From JAJTFW01 sp046330075 (lineage in GTDB: Bacteria > Bacteroidota > Bacteroidia > AKYH767-A > OLB10), in assembly GCA_046330075.1 (NCBI GenBank), contig JAXLTL010000001.1, forward strand, positions 62,001 to 126,000: a stretch of DNA of 64,000 bases. The letters run 5' to 3'. The position numbers and the translations under genes are program-made. The notes below the pieces were generated by a model. That model worked only from the letters and a program-made list of their open reading frames with translations. It made no database searches and was not told the DNA's origin. Below are positions 27,226-37,457 of this stretch, piece after piece. How positions within the stretch are numbered: the stretch's first letter is position 1; the number at the start of each line of letters is the position of its first letter.

Positions 27226-27809
27226 CAAATTCCATCGCCTCCACACGTGAATTGTGGGAAAGGAAGAGGAAGAATAGGCGTTTTTGATCATTGTAGTCCC
27301 GAGTTGTCGGGATTTCATGTGTATAAGTTTCTGGCCGAAGTAATGGTGAGTGAGAATTATACTAAAGAACACAATTTGCGAAAAATACAGCCTTTTAATT
27401 ATTTATTACTTAAACATTGTACTAAAGAATGTGGAATATTGATTATTTGCACTCAAACAAATGAGCAATAAGCTATTGAGAACTTGTCGATTGAGATTTG
27501 TTAATTGATTGGAAAATAGTGTCTTGACAGGTTATTTTATCTTGTTTTTTTTAATAAATTGTAATATGCTGTTTGTCAGTATCTTAAATTTCTTCTAAAT
27601 TCTACAGTTCAAGGTCGAAACAAATTTTATAAAAACTTCCCTATTTTTAGTGTAATAAACCCTTTTAAATCAATCCATATGGGGCTGTTTTGCATATCAG
27701 TTTTGAAAAATTCCTGCTCCAGGCAGGATATTGATATTGCTATTTCTAAACTGGCATTAATTGCAATCAATATATCAATATTCAGTCAACTAAAAATCCC
27801 TTTACTGCT
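27226..27809. other. Long AT-rich intergenic region without a supported gene
   Basis: Upstream of the giant T9SS cargo gene. It holds a small perfect hairpin TCCCGA/TCGGGA at 27297-27312 with a 4-base loop and long AT-rich stretches. A 74-codon open frame at 27247-27471 has no recognisable motif and looks like chance. It probably contains the promoter and leader of the gene at 27810, but no clear box was found. Confidence 0.5.
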
Positions 27810-29690
27810 ATGAAAAAACTAATTCAAACATTATCAATTTTATTGTTCTCATTGATATTCCCCAAAGGGAGTCAGGCTCAGACAACAATTCCCGTTAATG
27901 TGCAGTTTGATACAATTACCGTTTGTAAGGAGAATTTGTTCACTGCCACATTTGTTGGTTCGGGTTCTCTGCAGATTGCAATAAATTATAGTATTGATTT
28001 CAATGGGAATCCTTTTAATTCTTGTGTGGGAAGCTCCGGCAATTTTCACCCGCAAGCCTTATTATTGATAGATACATCCACAGTTCCATTTACAGGTGAA
28101 AGTCTGGATACAATGAATGGTATTTGGTCTGCCACCTTTCAGTTTTCCAATCCTGATACCTGCATTTTAACTTACAAAATTCTTGTTGATTGTAGTGTAA
28201 TCCCCAATACTTCTTCTACTTCATCAACGATTAACCTTGTTCAATCATGGACCGATACCGCAGGTGATACTTTCCTATTAAACAGTAATAATTCTTTAAG
28301 CCTTCCTGTTTTCAAGCCATTTCTGATTCAACTAAATTCGATTACTTCATTTGAGGCCGGGTATTTAGATACTATTCCATTGCAATTCTACTACAAAAAC
28401 ACGGGCTTTAGCGCGGTCGATTTGTTATTTAACTTTTTACCAGACACCAATGAATATTGTCATCAACTTCCACAAACAGGTTTGTTTTATCAGATTGGTT
28501 TGAATGACCCTCTGGTACCATTCAATATATTAACTGACGTTCCCATTCAGTTAGCCAGATTTGACACTTTAATTATCACACAGTTTGTTATTGATACATC
28601 TTGTGTGCGTTGTGATAATTTATCATGTAATTGTAGCCGCAGTGCAGAATTAACCTGGAAATGTAACAACACTTTATCAGTATCAGGGGTATTTTGCGAT
28701 TCTTGTGTCTCAGTTTTGGTTGCTGATTATACCATCACTTCTGCAGAACCAACAACCTTGGTTTCGTATCGTAAATTACCGGTAGGTGTAAATTATTATG
28801 ATAACACATGCATGAATGACACCGTTGGTGTGCAATGGGAGTATGTGGTAAAGAATGTAAGTGGAGAAGCTCTTGATAGTGTAATTATTGACCTGACTTA
28901 TTTTGAAAAAGAACAATACAATTATTTAACTTTAATTCCGGCATCAAGTATTTCATATACTATTTCTTGTGTTCAATGTACTGTTGATACAATCAGTGAG
29001 TTAAGAGATACCGTTTTATGTCAGACGATAATTCCAAACACAGTTAAAATGCATCGCTATATCGTAAGGCGTTTTATGGAAAACGATTCTATGGTCGTTA
29101 GTTTTAGAACATTTAACTGTGCCGAAGATGATACAGCACGCTTGCTCAATGTACAAAAGTATTTTAATCATTGGGGAATAAAAGCTTCTGGCCGGTCAAT
29201 TTGTGGGGACGTTTCCGGCGATAAGGTCCCTAAAAAAATAAGTATCTATGCCTCAAATTCCGGAAGTGATCTCCATCAACAAATAGTCCATTTGCCCAAT
29301 GTAACGGATTTAAATATTCCTGCCGGACTAACCTTTGGCGATTCATCACTTTTTGATATCGATTGCAAAGGCATTACAGCAAATAACAACCTGTTGGACC
29401 TGCAACTCTTTGGATTTAATCCACAACAGCCAACAGCTTTTAATGGATGGCTCCGTGCTGCTATTCATTGTGAAAAGGGGTTAAGGGTGTCACAGCCTGA
29501 GAAAGATGTCTATTTTTTAACTTTTATCAATGGCCAACTCGATACAATTTCATCACAATTTTACTATAGTACAATCCCCAATGACCAATGCATAGCAGGT
29601 GATTATTTCTTTTATTTTGACTTAAGTTCACCCGGAATATTTCAGGCGATTGGTTCGGGGAAATTTATGTTTGAACTACAAGGATGTTGA
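27810..29690 (+). CDS. Giant secreted protein, N-terminal part (ends at an in-frame TGA)
   Basis: 626 codons opening with a signal peptide (MKKLIQTLSILLFSLIFPKGSQAQ) and continuing as a Cys-, Thr- and Asp-rich beta-sandwich-like region with no recognised family. Short Cys pairs recur (CVRCDNLSCNC, VQCTVD). The frame stops at TGA 29688-29690, but the same frame resumes directly (SGSNPPATDYNV) and runs on to 35288. This part lacks any T9SS sorting domain, whereas the following part lacks a signal peptide, so the two are most simply one gene of 2,492 codons interrupted by one nonsense codon. Whether this is a real mutation, read-through or a sequence error cannot be told here. Codon use is AT-richer than in the flanking housekeeping genes. 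Confidence 0.75.
   Translation: MKKLIQTLSILLFSLIFPKGSQAQTTIPVNVQFDTITVCKENLFTATFVGSGSLQIAINYSIDFNGNPFNSCVGSSGNFHPQALLLIDTSTVPFTGESLDTMNGIWSATFQFSNPDTCILTYKILVDCSVIPNTSSTSSTINLVQSWTDTAGDTFLLNSNNSLSLPVFKPFLIQLNSITSFEAGYLDTIPLQFYYKNTGFSAVDLLFNFLPDTNEYCHQLPQTGLFYQIGLNDPLVPFNILTDVPIQLARFDTLIITQFVIDTSCVRCDNLSCNCSRSAELTWKCNNTLSVSGVFCDSCVSVLVADYTITSAEPTTLVSYRKLPVGVNYYDNTCMNDTVGVQWEYVVKNVSGEALDSVIIDLTYFEKEQYNYLTLIPASSISYTISCVQCTVDTISELRDTVLCQTIIPNTVKMHRYIVRRFMENDSMVVSFRTFNCAEDDTARLLNVQKYFNHWGIKASGRSICGDVSGDKVPKKISIYASNSGSDLHQQIVHLPNVTDLNIPAGLTFGDSSLFDIDCKGITANNNLLDLQLFGFNPQQPTAFNGWLRAAIHCEKGLRVSQPEKDVYFLTFINGQLDTISSQFYYSTIPNDQCIAGDYFFYFDLSSPGIFQAIGSGKFMFELQGC
29688..29690 (+). other. In-frame TGA interrupting the giant T9SS cargo gene
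   Basis: The codon lies between GGATGT and AGTGGT, with the same reading frame open on both sides. TGTTG just overlaps it and can pair with CAACA 25 bases downstream, but this is not a convincing SECIS element, and other genes in the window use TGA as a normal stop. Confidence 0.7.
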
Positions 29691-29726
29691 AGTGGTAGTA
29701 ATCCTCCTGCAACAGATTACAATGTA

Positions 29727-32700
29727 ATGTTTCATATTCTACCGAATGGACTCGATACCTGTTTCGTTCTTGATATTTCTGATACCCTACATCTGAGTCC
29801 ACCGGGATGTACTGGCAGTAGCTGTGATGCATGGATTCCTCTTTCCAGCACGGGAAGTCGCATATTTACCCATTGCCCAGGTTGTAAAGCACCCGGTATT
29901 ATTGTAGACAATTATAAAGTGCGTCGAAAAACGTTGGGTTATCAGGACTCAAACAACGATGCAATTGCTGATAGTGGTTTTGTTCCAATTGTAAAGGGCA
30001 GTAATTGGTATAATCAATTTGAATCTGTGTTGGCATTGAATCAATCCTCCAATGGTGAGATCATTGAGGATAAACTTTGGGCCCATTTTCAGGAGGGGGA
30101 TCCTTCTAGCGGTGGATATTCATATTTACAAATGATTAATTTACCTACCAATATTCGATTATCGTACCTTCAACTATTACGGACATTTGAGGCGAGTCTG
30201 GATACCATGAAATTGGACCTTCAGGAAATTACACTTTATATTGACACAGCTGCGACAGGAGGGCAATGTTTAAACTGTAGCGATTTTCAGGTACCCAATA
30301 CCTACAATACAATGTTGGCGATACATGCTTCCGGGGCTTCACTAGCTAACTATGTCCAGGCAGATACTTTAAAGAATCGTTGGCTATTTACATTTAATGA
30401 ATCGGAAATAACGGATAGCACTTTGACCGACTCAATCATCTATTCAAACAACACACTGCCTTTTACTGGCTTTTATGAGGGTCAACGTTACCGAATGGAG
30501 GTAAAGTATAGCGTTTGCGGAAATTTTATTCCGGATAATGTATTAACAATAACTCAAGATGAGGTAATTAAAAGATCAGAAATAGTAAATAAAATGTGGC
30601 TTTGTGGAAGAAAAGTGCCATTGAATATTGTCGTAGATACATTGCCAGATATGATTAACACGGTGGCCGTATTACAATCAAAAGGAATTACCCTTAATCC
30701 GAATAGTGTACCGCCTTATTCATTAATGGATACTAATTACACTAATAATCATTTATTTTATTGTGAAACTTACGGGGGGCTTCATTATTTCCTGGCACAA
30801 GACGGAAGGAATGTTGCAATCGTTGATACAGGGCTAGCCTGTGGACATAAAATTTCGGTTATTTCAAAACCGGAACGTGGTGGCTACGAATCAATAGTTC
30901 ATAATTATCCCTATGAGTATCGCCCACCAACTATTGGCCCGGACTCTGTTGTTTTTCAGGTACCTGCCGGGGCATATATAAATCACGTAACTGTTCATCA
31001 TGAGTGTCTTGTTTTTGATTCCACAAAACTATATTCAACCTGGCGACCTACTAATCCTATTTCATTCCAACTAGCCGATACAGTTGGACAAGTAACTGTT
31101 TACAATAGTCAACTTCCACAAGGGGTATGTATTGACTCAAATGAATTTCCGGTTAGCCCAGGAGATACGAACCTTTACATTTCTTCCGGAACATATCTCA
31201 GAGTTTTAACTTTTTATCTATCACCACTGAGTTGTTCAGACACAAGTTTTGTGGTTGACACAAGTACTTCGGTGGTATATTATGGGAATCAGCAACAAGC
31301 TTGTTTGTCATTAAATAACTGTAGCGATTTGCCATCAATTAGGAGAAGATCACTTTACATATCATCTATTCAACAGTTTTTTAATACTCCGAACCTATTG
31401 GTACAGACAACAGCAGATACTATTGATCTTTATAAAAATGAGTTTTGTACAGAAATCATCTTTACAAATCCTGTACGTCAAATTAATGATATAAGCGTAT
31501 ATGAACATGCGCCATTCCTTTACCTCATACCTCCGGCTGATCCTGCATTTTCCAACTGGCATTTTAATATGACTTCACCTGTTAATGCTGTATTTAATCC
31601 AATCAATGGTGTTATTCAATTGGATAGTACCTTCGAATACAATTCAAAGATAGTAGGCGAATTATGTGCAATGGTAAATAGTTGCGATAGTCTTCCTGAA
31701 ATCCAAATCAAAACCGGCTGGAATTGTGATGGTTTTCCTTCTAATGCCAACGACACATCCATGTGTGGAATTTTTACATTTGATTATAATTTCACACAGG
31801 ATTCCGCTTCAATATACAATGCAGGAAAGGCCCCACAAAACACCTCAGTAGACCGATGCGATACGCTCATTTCCAAAGTCGATTTCATTAGTCCGAACCG
31901 GGGATATGTTTATCCGGCTTTTATACAGCTAAACGATACTGTAGCCGGTCTTGAAAATATCGGGATATGGATCAGCAATGCCTGTATGCGGAACACACCG
32001 ACCTCCGACTCGGCTCAACTCAGTTTTGATCCAATTACTCAAACCTGGCCTATTACAACCGCTGACTTGTTTGCTATCAATTACAATAATTACCTAACTG
32101 ACTCCGCAATTGCTGCCGGAGAATGCTTAACAGTAAAAGTTCATTTTAGGCCGGGTTGTAATTTTGTAGGTAGTAGTTGTAATTTACCCGATATTCTATT
32201 CTATGGAATTACTTTCTGCGGGGATACGATATCGGATACGGCCAGCTATAGCCCTCCGATTGTCATTTCAGGCAACCAATGCACCAACTGCTTCACAGTA
32301 ACCAAAACAGCTTCGCAGAATCCTGTGCCAGCGGGGGATACGTTGACGTTTAACATAATAATTACCGGTAATAATGGCTCAGATCAACCAGTTTGGGTTA
32401 CTGAAATTTACCCATCGGATTTTGATACGATTAACGGATTATATCCCAGCGTATATTGGATTCCTGCACAAGGTTCAGACACCATTACCGTAACCGGATA
32501 TTTTAATACCATTGGTCCATGTGATGACCCCTCTCATATAAATACTGTAATTGTATTTGGAAACCAATACCTGGATTCTGCCAGCGTTTGTGTGGAAGTT
32601 TCAAATCCTTGTCTGGACGGCACAGAGATTGCCTTGCGCAATAACTCATCGGTTGTTGCCGACAATTTAAATGTGACTTACTCAAACCAGAGATTTTTTT

Positions 32701-35288
32701 TAGAAGGCACCTATTCCATAGATCGTGATTTGGAGTTGATCAATTGTACCATTGTTGCCAATGCCGGGTCTATCATAAATGTAGCACCAGAGATTAATTT
32801 CAGAGTAACAGACAGTACTATGATTGCCGGTTGCGATTCTATGTGGCAAGGAATACGACTGGCACAAGAAGCTCTAATGGAGTTGTCAGTGAATAGTAGA
32901 ATTGCTGATGCTGAAATTGGCATTGCTCAAACAGATGGGTCACATCTGACTGTTACTACTTCTTCTATTCATAATTGTGTTACGGCCGTAAAAATTGAAG
33001 GACCTGTTGGGGGAATATTTTCGGGTTCATTTAGGTTTGATGCTTCAGATTTTGGTATTTCCGGTGCTGGTTTTCTGCCTGATTATTTAGGCCAACCGAA
33101 GCATGGTAAAATACCGTACGTAGGAATAGATGTTTATGATGCTATTTTAAGTATGGATGGAGGTAGTTCGACGTTCAATAAATTAAACAAAGGGATTGCC
33201 GGACTAAGAACACAATTGGAGATAATAAACTGCAAATTCCTTGGTATCCAACAGGACACGGCTTACCATACCGCATCCGACGGAAGTGCGGTTGTCAGTC
33301 TTGGTGATTTTAATTTTGGACCATCCTACCTGCAATTATTTCCGGCTAATTATCCTGACACTACCGTTATCGGTTCATATAGGGCTGTTTATAACGAATA
33401 CAGCAACTTAATTGTGCAATATTGCACCTTTCACGATGTCCGCACTGGTATTGAATGTACTGCCAACAAGTTACGCCAATACTCCCTGATTACCGATAAT
33501 ATTATCAATGCCCGGTTATATGGTATCAATTATTATAATAACTTAGGTGCTGATTACAACCAGGCAGCATTGAATGATATCACTATTAGCGGAATGAATA
33601 CAGGGGTAGGAATTTCAGTACGGGAGGCGACCAATAGTGCCAGTGGAAACTATAAAATCAACAACAATACCATGATTCGGATAGTGGATGGCGCCGCAGG
33701 TATTCAGTTGATGAATGTAAATAGTCCGTTGGTGAATTGTAATATCATTGAACTGGACCGTGGAAGTGAATCCTCCAAAGCAACCACCGGTATTGCCCTG
33801 CAGGGATGCCGAAGTGCCAATGTGACGCAGAATGCAGTCACAGGGTATACCCGCTCCAATACCAGCCGGATTGGCATCTCCAACACCATCAGCACCGATG
33901 GATTACTAAGCTGCAATGTGGTAGACAGTACCGGCTATGGCTTTTTCTTTGGCAGCAACAACCTCAATACTAATTTCCGGGGTAATATGATGCGTAGCCA
34001 TCTGGAAGGCTTGCATTTAAACACAACAGCCATCATCGATACCCAACAACATGCAGGAAACCGATGGATGGGTAATTATGCTCCTTGGTTTGGTGCGGTA
34101 AATATGAATGCGGCGAGCTTGTTCAATTTACAGCAATCTTTATTCATCGTTGACCCATCAATGGGAACAACTTATAATCCAACTTTTCCGTCTGTTTTGC
34201 CTAACCCGGCAGGTGTGAATAATTCGGGTTGGTTTAATCCTCAATTAGGTGGTAACACCTTTGCTTGCGGAAATCTTCCCAACTGTTTTCAATATGAAGG
34301 CAATGGCGAAGAAGGTTCTCCCGGACTTCTATCCATGATTGCGTTGGATAGTATATTAAGTGTGGATTATGTGGAAGAATCGCAAAGCATCGGCCAATCG
34401 ATTTTGTATGAAAAATTACGGAGAGATAGTACTTTGTTGATTGGAAATAGTGTTTACCAAAATTTTGTGAGTAACGAGCCTGTCCTTCAAAACCTTTATG
34501 AAGCCCGCATCAGCTTACAGGAATATCATGAAGTACAGGATTCATTGGCGGTGTTATTATTGTCATTGGATAGTACATTGAAGTTGCTGGGAGACTCCCT
34601 ACGTTATTATACCAACCTCCAATCTCAAACGGGTCAGCAACTGGACACCGAAATTGAAAATATCAGAGCCAGCCTGCTTTTATATCGTACAAATTATGCA
34701 ACTTTAATCCAGCAACTTCGCACGGCAAATAATCCTGTTCTGGCCAGAGCGGGATTTTACAACGACTTAGTCACCAATGCAACAGCGCTTCCTGAAATAA
34801 ATGAGGCTATATTGAACGAAGTGGAAATTGCCTATGAAACCGGTGGAAGAGCAGCTATCTTTAATTTCTATGGACAACTATTACCGATTGCACAACAATG
34901 TCCTGATCAAGGCGGGCAAAGTGTGTTCCGTGCAAGGCATTTTGTCGCCATGATCAATGATAGTTTGGAGTATGATGATGCAAGCAGTTGCTTATCGCAG
35001 GGAATTTTAAAAACTTCAAATACAAAAAACAATCAGCAACCCTGTTTAATATTATTACCCAACCCTGCGAGTAGCGAAACCGAAGTAGTTTTAACGAATT
35101 ATCCAAATGACTTTTTCAGCCTTAAAATTTCGAGCTTAGATGGAAAAGCTTTGGAAGAGAAGCAAATAAATAATGGTAACTCAGGAAGTAGAATAAATAC
35201 ATCCCAATTTCTACCAGGTGTTTATATTGTTGAGGCCTTTAACAACGGAGCAAGTATTTGCAGAACCAAATTGATTGTTGTACAATGA
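29727..35288 (+). CDS. Giant secreted protein, C-terminal part with DUF11-like, beta-helix and T9SS sorting domains
   Basis: 1,853 codons from the first ATG after the TGA; the frame is open back to 29691. It has no signal peptide, so on its own it could not be exported. The first about 850 residues are repetitive beta-sandwich material like the upstream part. A DUF11-like repeat follows near 32300-32620 (CFTVTKTASQNPVPAGDTLTF). Next comes a right-handed parallel beta-helix region (about 32640-34100) with short imperfect turns such as IDRDLELINCTIVANAGSI and YCTFHDVRTGIECTANKL, then a helical segment. The end is a T9SS type A sorting domain (LLPNPASSETEVVLTN, SLKISSLDGKALEEK, FLPGVYIVEAF). The product would be a cell-surface adhesin-like protein. 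The next gene starts inside its stop codon. Confidence 0.8.
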   Translation: MFHILPNGLDTCFVLDISDTLHLSPPGCTGSSCDAWIPLSSTGSRIFTHCPGCKAPGIIVDNYKVRRKTLGYQDSNNDAIADSGFVPIVKGSNWYNQFESVLALNQSSNGEIIEDKLWAHFQEGDPSSGGYSYLQMINLPTNIRLSYLQLLRTFEASLDTMKLDLQEITLYIDTAATGGQCLNCSDFQVPNTYNTMLAIHASGASLANYVQADTLKNRWLFTFNESEITDSTLTDSIIYSNNTLPFTGFYEGQRYRMEVKYSVCGNFIPDNVLTITQDEVIKRSEIVNKMWLCGRKVPLNIVVDTLPDMINTVAVLQSKGITLNPNSVPPYSLMDTNYTNNHLFYCETYGGLHYFLAQDGRNVAIVDTGLACGHKISVISKPERGGYESIVHNYPYEYRPPTIGPDSVVFQVPAGAYINHVTVHHECLVFDSTKLYSTWRPTNPISFQLADTVGQVTVYNSQLPQGVCIDSNEFPVSPGDTNLYISSGTYLRVLTFYLSPLSCSDTSFVVDTSTSVVYYGNQQQACLSLNNCSDLPSIRRRSLYISSIQQFFNTPNLLVQTTADTIDLYKNEFCTEIIFTNPVRQINDISVYEHAPFLYLIPPADPAFSNWHFNMTSPVNAVFNPINGVIQLDSTFEYNSKIVGELCAMVNSCDSLPEIQIKTGWNCDGFPSNANDTSMCGIFTFDYNFTQDSASIYNAGKAPQNTSVDRCDTLISKVDFISPNRGYVYPAFIQLNDTVAGLENIGIWISNACMRNTPTSDSAQLSFDPITQTWPITTADLFAINYNNYLTDSAIAAGECLTVKVHFRPGCNFVGSSCNLPDILFYGITFCGDTISDTASYSPPIVISGNQCTNCFTVTKTASQNPVPAGDTLTFNIIITGNNGSDQPVWVTEIYPSDFDTINGLYPSVYWIPAQGSDTITVTGYFNTIGPCDDPSHINTVIVFGNQYLDSASVCVEVSNPCLDGTEIALRNNSSVVADNLNVTYSNQRFFLEGTYSIDRDLELINCTIVANAGSIINVAPEINFRVTDSTMIAGCDSMWQGIRLAQEALMELSVNSRIADAEIGIAQTDGSHLTVTTSSIHNCVTAVKIEGPVGGIFSGSFRFDASDFGISGAGFLPDYLGQPKHGKIPYVGIDVYDAILSMDGGSSTFNKLNKGIAGLRTQLEIINCKFLGIQQDTAYHTASDGSAVVSLGDFNFGPSYLQLFPANYPDTTVIGSYRAVYNEYSNLIVQYCTFHDVRTGIECTANKLRQYSLITDNIINARLYGINYYNNLGADYNQAALNDITISGMNTGVGISVREATNSASGNYKINNNTMIRIVDGAAGIQLMNVNSPLVNCNIIELDRGSESSKATTGIALQGCRSANVTQNAVTGYTRSNTSRIGISNTISTDGLLSCNVVDSTGYGFFFGSNNLNTNFRGNMMRSHLEGLHLNTTAIIDTQQHAGNRWMGNYAPWFGAVNMNAASLFNLQQSLFIVDPSMGTTYNPTFPSVLPNPAGVNNSGWFNPQLGGNTFACGNLPNCFQYEGNGEEGSPGLLSMIALDSILSVDYVEESQSIGQSILYEKLRRDSTLLIGNSVYQNFVSNEPVLQNLYEARISLQEYHEVQDSLAVLLLSLDSTLKLLGDSLRYYTNLQSQTGQQLDTEIENIRASLLLYRTNYATLIQQLRTANNPVLARAGFYNDLVTNATALPEINEAILNEVEIAYETGGRAAIFNFYGQLLPIAQQCPDQGGQSVFRARHFVAMINDSLEYDDASSCLSQGILKTSNTKNNQQPCLILLPNPASSETEVVLTNYPNDFFSLKISSLDGKALEEKQINNGNSGSRINTSQFLPGVYIVEAFNNGASICRTKLIVVQ

Positions 35289-36775
35289 AAAAGAAAGGCA
35301 TTTTACTTGTATTAATTCTATTTGTTTTCACTGCTAAAGCGCAATTTTATAACCATGAATGGTTGATTGGTTATTGGCCAATGCAATATAGCAAAGGTAG
35401 AATATCATTTGACTCGACAAGTTATACATATACTTCAGAATTCAGAAAAATGCCTTTCGAGGGCACCCAAGGCAACATTTGCGATGCACAAGGGAATTTC
35501 CTGATGAGCAGCAATGGCGTTTGGATTGCCAATGCCAATAATGATACCATGCTCAATGGCAGTGGGCTTAATCCGGGTCCATATGTCAATGCTTTTCCAA
35601 ATGGTTTGTTAATTGATCATAACAATGCATTTGTTCCATTTCCAAACGATAGTTCAAAATTTCTTTTATTTCATCATACCGGATCGCCCAATATTACAAA
35701 CGTCCCATCATTGGAGCTGTTTTATTCAATAATAGATATGAACCTTGATTCAGGTCTTGGGGGGGTTGATTCAAACCAAAAGAATGTAATAATTTTTCAA
35801 GATACAATTAGTTGGGGTTTTGCCTTATGTAAGCATGCCAATGGTCGTGACTGGTGGATAGTTTCTGTTAAAGATGGAAGTCCGATAATTCACATTTGCT
35901 TATTTAGCCCAAATGGAATAATTATTAACACTACCCAAGTAATTGGTACTTTTCAAAATGGATATGGCAATGTGTGTAATCCGGCCTTCTCAACTGATGG
36001 AGGTAAATTTTCATTCACCATTTATGATGATTCTCTTACAAGAAATAGCTCAGTAGTTATATGTGATTTTGATAGATGCGCAGGGCAAATGTATAACACA
36101 AGAGTAGTTTCGGTCACAAGCAATCAATATTTATTTGGATTATCTTTTTCTCCCAATGGAAAATTTATTTATACTAATACTTCAGGAAATATTTTTCAGA
36201 TTGATGAATCGACACTTGCAATTGATACAGTAGCAACCTATGATGGCTTCTCGTTTCCAATTCCAAGCGCTGCTACTACATTCTTTGAGCAATACCTCGC
36301 CGCCAACGGCAAAATATATCTAACCTCAGGCAACGGAGTCCAGCATCTCCATGAAATAAATTACCCTGATAGTGCTGGTTTAGCCTGTGATGTGCAACAA
36401 CATGCGGTGAGTCTGGGAGTTTGGCATTTCCGCGCTGTCCCCAACCACCCCAACTATAATTTAGGTCCGGTAGTGGGTAGTATTTGTGATACGCTGAGTG
36501 TAGGATTAGCAGAGACGGCACATGATTTTCGTTTCAGTATTTCTCCCAATCCGGTGAGCGATGGTGTGGTAAAGCTCACTTATCTGTTGCCGCAAAATAA
36601 AGCCGGAGTACTGGAGGTATTTGATCTTACCGGTCAACGTGTGTTTAGCCAGCAATTACCGCCCTGGAGTACCCTGCAGTTTCTGCAATTACCTGAGTTA
36701 AGCAATGGGCTTTACACCTGCGTAATCAGGAGTGGCAATGAGAAAACAGCGAAGAAACTGGTGGTGATGAAATGA
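35285..36775 (+). CDS. Secreted beta-propeller protein with T9SS sorting domain
   Basis: 496 residues from ATG at 35285, which overlaps the preceding stop as ATGA and so is translationally coupled to it. It has a signal peptide (MKKKGILLVLILFVFTAKAQ). The body reads like the beta-propeller proteins common among T9SS cargo: GNFLMSSNGVWIANANNDTM, FALCKHANGRDWWIVSVKDG, FGLSFSPNGKFIYTNTSG. The sorting domain is at the end (RFSISPNPVSDGVVKLTYLL, VLEVFDLTGQRVFSQ, LSNGLYTCVIRSG). It is probably exported with, and perhaps associated with, the giant protein encoded upstream. Its exact role is unknown. Confidence 0.85.
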   Translation: MKKKGILLVLILFVFTAKAQFYNHEWLIGYWPMQYSKGRISFDSTSYTYTSEFRKMPFEGTQGNICDAQGNFLMSSNGVWIANANNDTMLNGSGLNPGPYVNAFPNGLLIDHNNAFVPFPNDSSKFLLFHHTGSPNITNVPSLELFYSIIDMNLDSGLGGVDSNQKNVIIFQDTISWGFALCKHANGRDWWIVSVKDGSPIIHICLFSPNGIIINTTQVIGTFQNGYGNVCNPAFSTDGGKFSFTIYDDSLTRNSSVVICDFDRCAGQMYNTRVVSVTSNQYLFGLSFSPNGKFIYTNTSGNIFQIDESTLAIDTVATYDGFSFPIPSAATTFFEQYLAANGKIYLTSGNGVQHLHEINYPDSAGLACDVQQHAVSLGVWHFRAVPNHPNYNLGPVVGSICDTLSVGLAETAHDFRFSISPNPVSDGVVKLTYLLPQNKAGVLEVFDLTGQRVFSQQLPPWSTLQFLQLPELSNGLYTCVIRSGNEKTAKKLVVMK

Positions 36776-36820
36776 TTGGTGAAATAATTTTTACAGGCGT
36801 TTCGTCCTGCATAACCAATC
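36774..36820. terminator. Possible bidirectional hairpin terminator
   Basis: GATTGGT (36774-36780) pairs with ACCAATC (36814-36820), enclosing a smaller CAGG/CCTG hairpin, between the converging propeller and DUF6580 genes. There is a T-run inside the loop rather than after the stem, so termination is uncertain. Confidence 0.35.
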
Positions 36821-36835
36821 GCTTGTAACAACCTC

Positions 36836-37372
36836 TTACTTATCCTGCTTAATCAACGATGGCTTTGCCCAACGTAACAGCGCGAATCCACCAAAGAAGA
36901 GGGTATTGTAAAACAAATCTCCCATGATAGTGCCACGGAAGAAAGGAATGGCTGCTACATAACAGTTACGAAGTCCTTCGAGGGTGTAGCCGTACAATCC
37001 TGTGGTCCAGGTGCCGAAGTTGGTGATAACGAAGAATAAAATGGATCCGGTTAAGGAAGCTACCATAATGGCGGGACGCTGATCTTTCCCACGCAGGAAG
37101 AATCCGATCATCGTCATCAGGGCCATCGCTCCATACACAAAAATCATGTCCTGATAAAAACCGGTGCCATTCACCAGTTGCATCACAATGTCGCTTAGAA
37201 AGAGCGTCGCCATTGGGATAAAGAAGGCCAGTCGCTTGTTCAGAATATACGTTCCGCCGAACAAAGCCATTGCGGCTACCGGAGTGAAGTTCAAGGGGTG
37301 TGGGATCAGACGGGAAAGCGCTCCCAGTACAATAAACAGGGTGATCAGCTTGGTGCGGTTATCAGCTTGCAT
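36836..37372 (-). CDS. DUF6580 family membrane protein
   Basis: A 178-residue hydrophobic protein with about five membrane segments. The N-terminal region LGALSRLIPHPLNFTPVAAMALFGG and LFLSDIVMQLVNG are typical of this family, which resembles substrate-binding S components of energy-coupling-factor vitamin transporters. A role in uptake of a small molecule is possible but unproven. It is transcribed in the same direction as the aroE operon, 85 bases downstream of aroE, and could be its last gene or separate. Confidence 0.75.
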   Translation of the reverse strand: MQADNRTKLITLFIVLGALSRLIPHPLNFTPVAAMALFGGTYILNKRLAFFIPMATLFLSDIVMQLVNGTGFYQDMIFVYGAMALMTMIGFFLRGKDQRPAIMVASLTGSILFFVITNFGTWTTGLYGYTLEGLRNCYVAAIPFFRGTIMGDLFYNTLFFGGFALLRWAKPSLIKQDK

Positions 37373-37457
37373 GATTCTTGACTTTTATTTACCGATGCGA
37401 ATATAGTGTTAACAGACGAATGCGGAGCGGATTTTACGGAGGTGATTTCTCAACAGG

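Noticed and set aside
27247..27471. 74-codon ORF before the giant gene
   Set aside because: No motif, no start context, low-complexity AT-rich sequence; likely chance.
29688..29690. Selenocysteine at the in-frame TGA
   Set aside because: No convincing bacterial SECIS follows (only a five-base stem TGTTG/CAACA), no selenoprotein genes are in the window, and the context is not that of a redox protein.
27810..35288. Alternative genetic code with TGA as a sense codon
   Set aside because: Many other genes here end normally in TGA with a new gene starting right after (for example dedA-aroE TGATG and the S4-GT2 junction).
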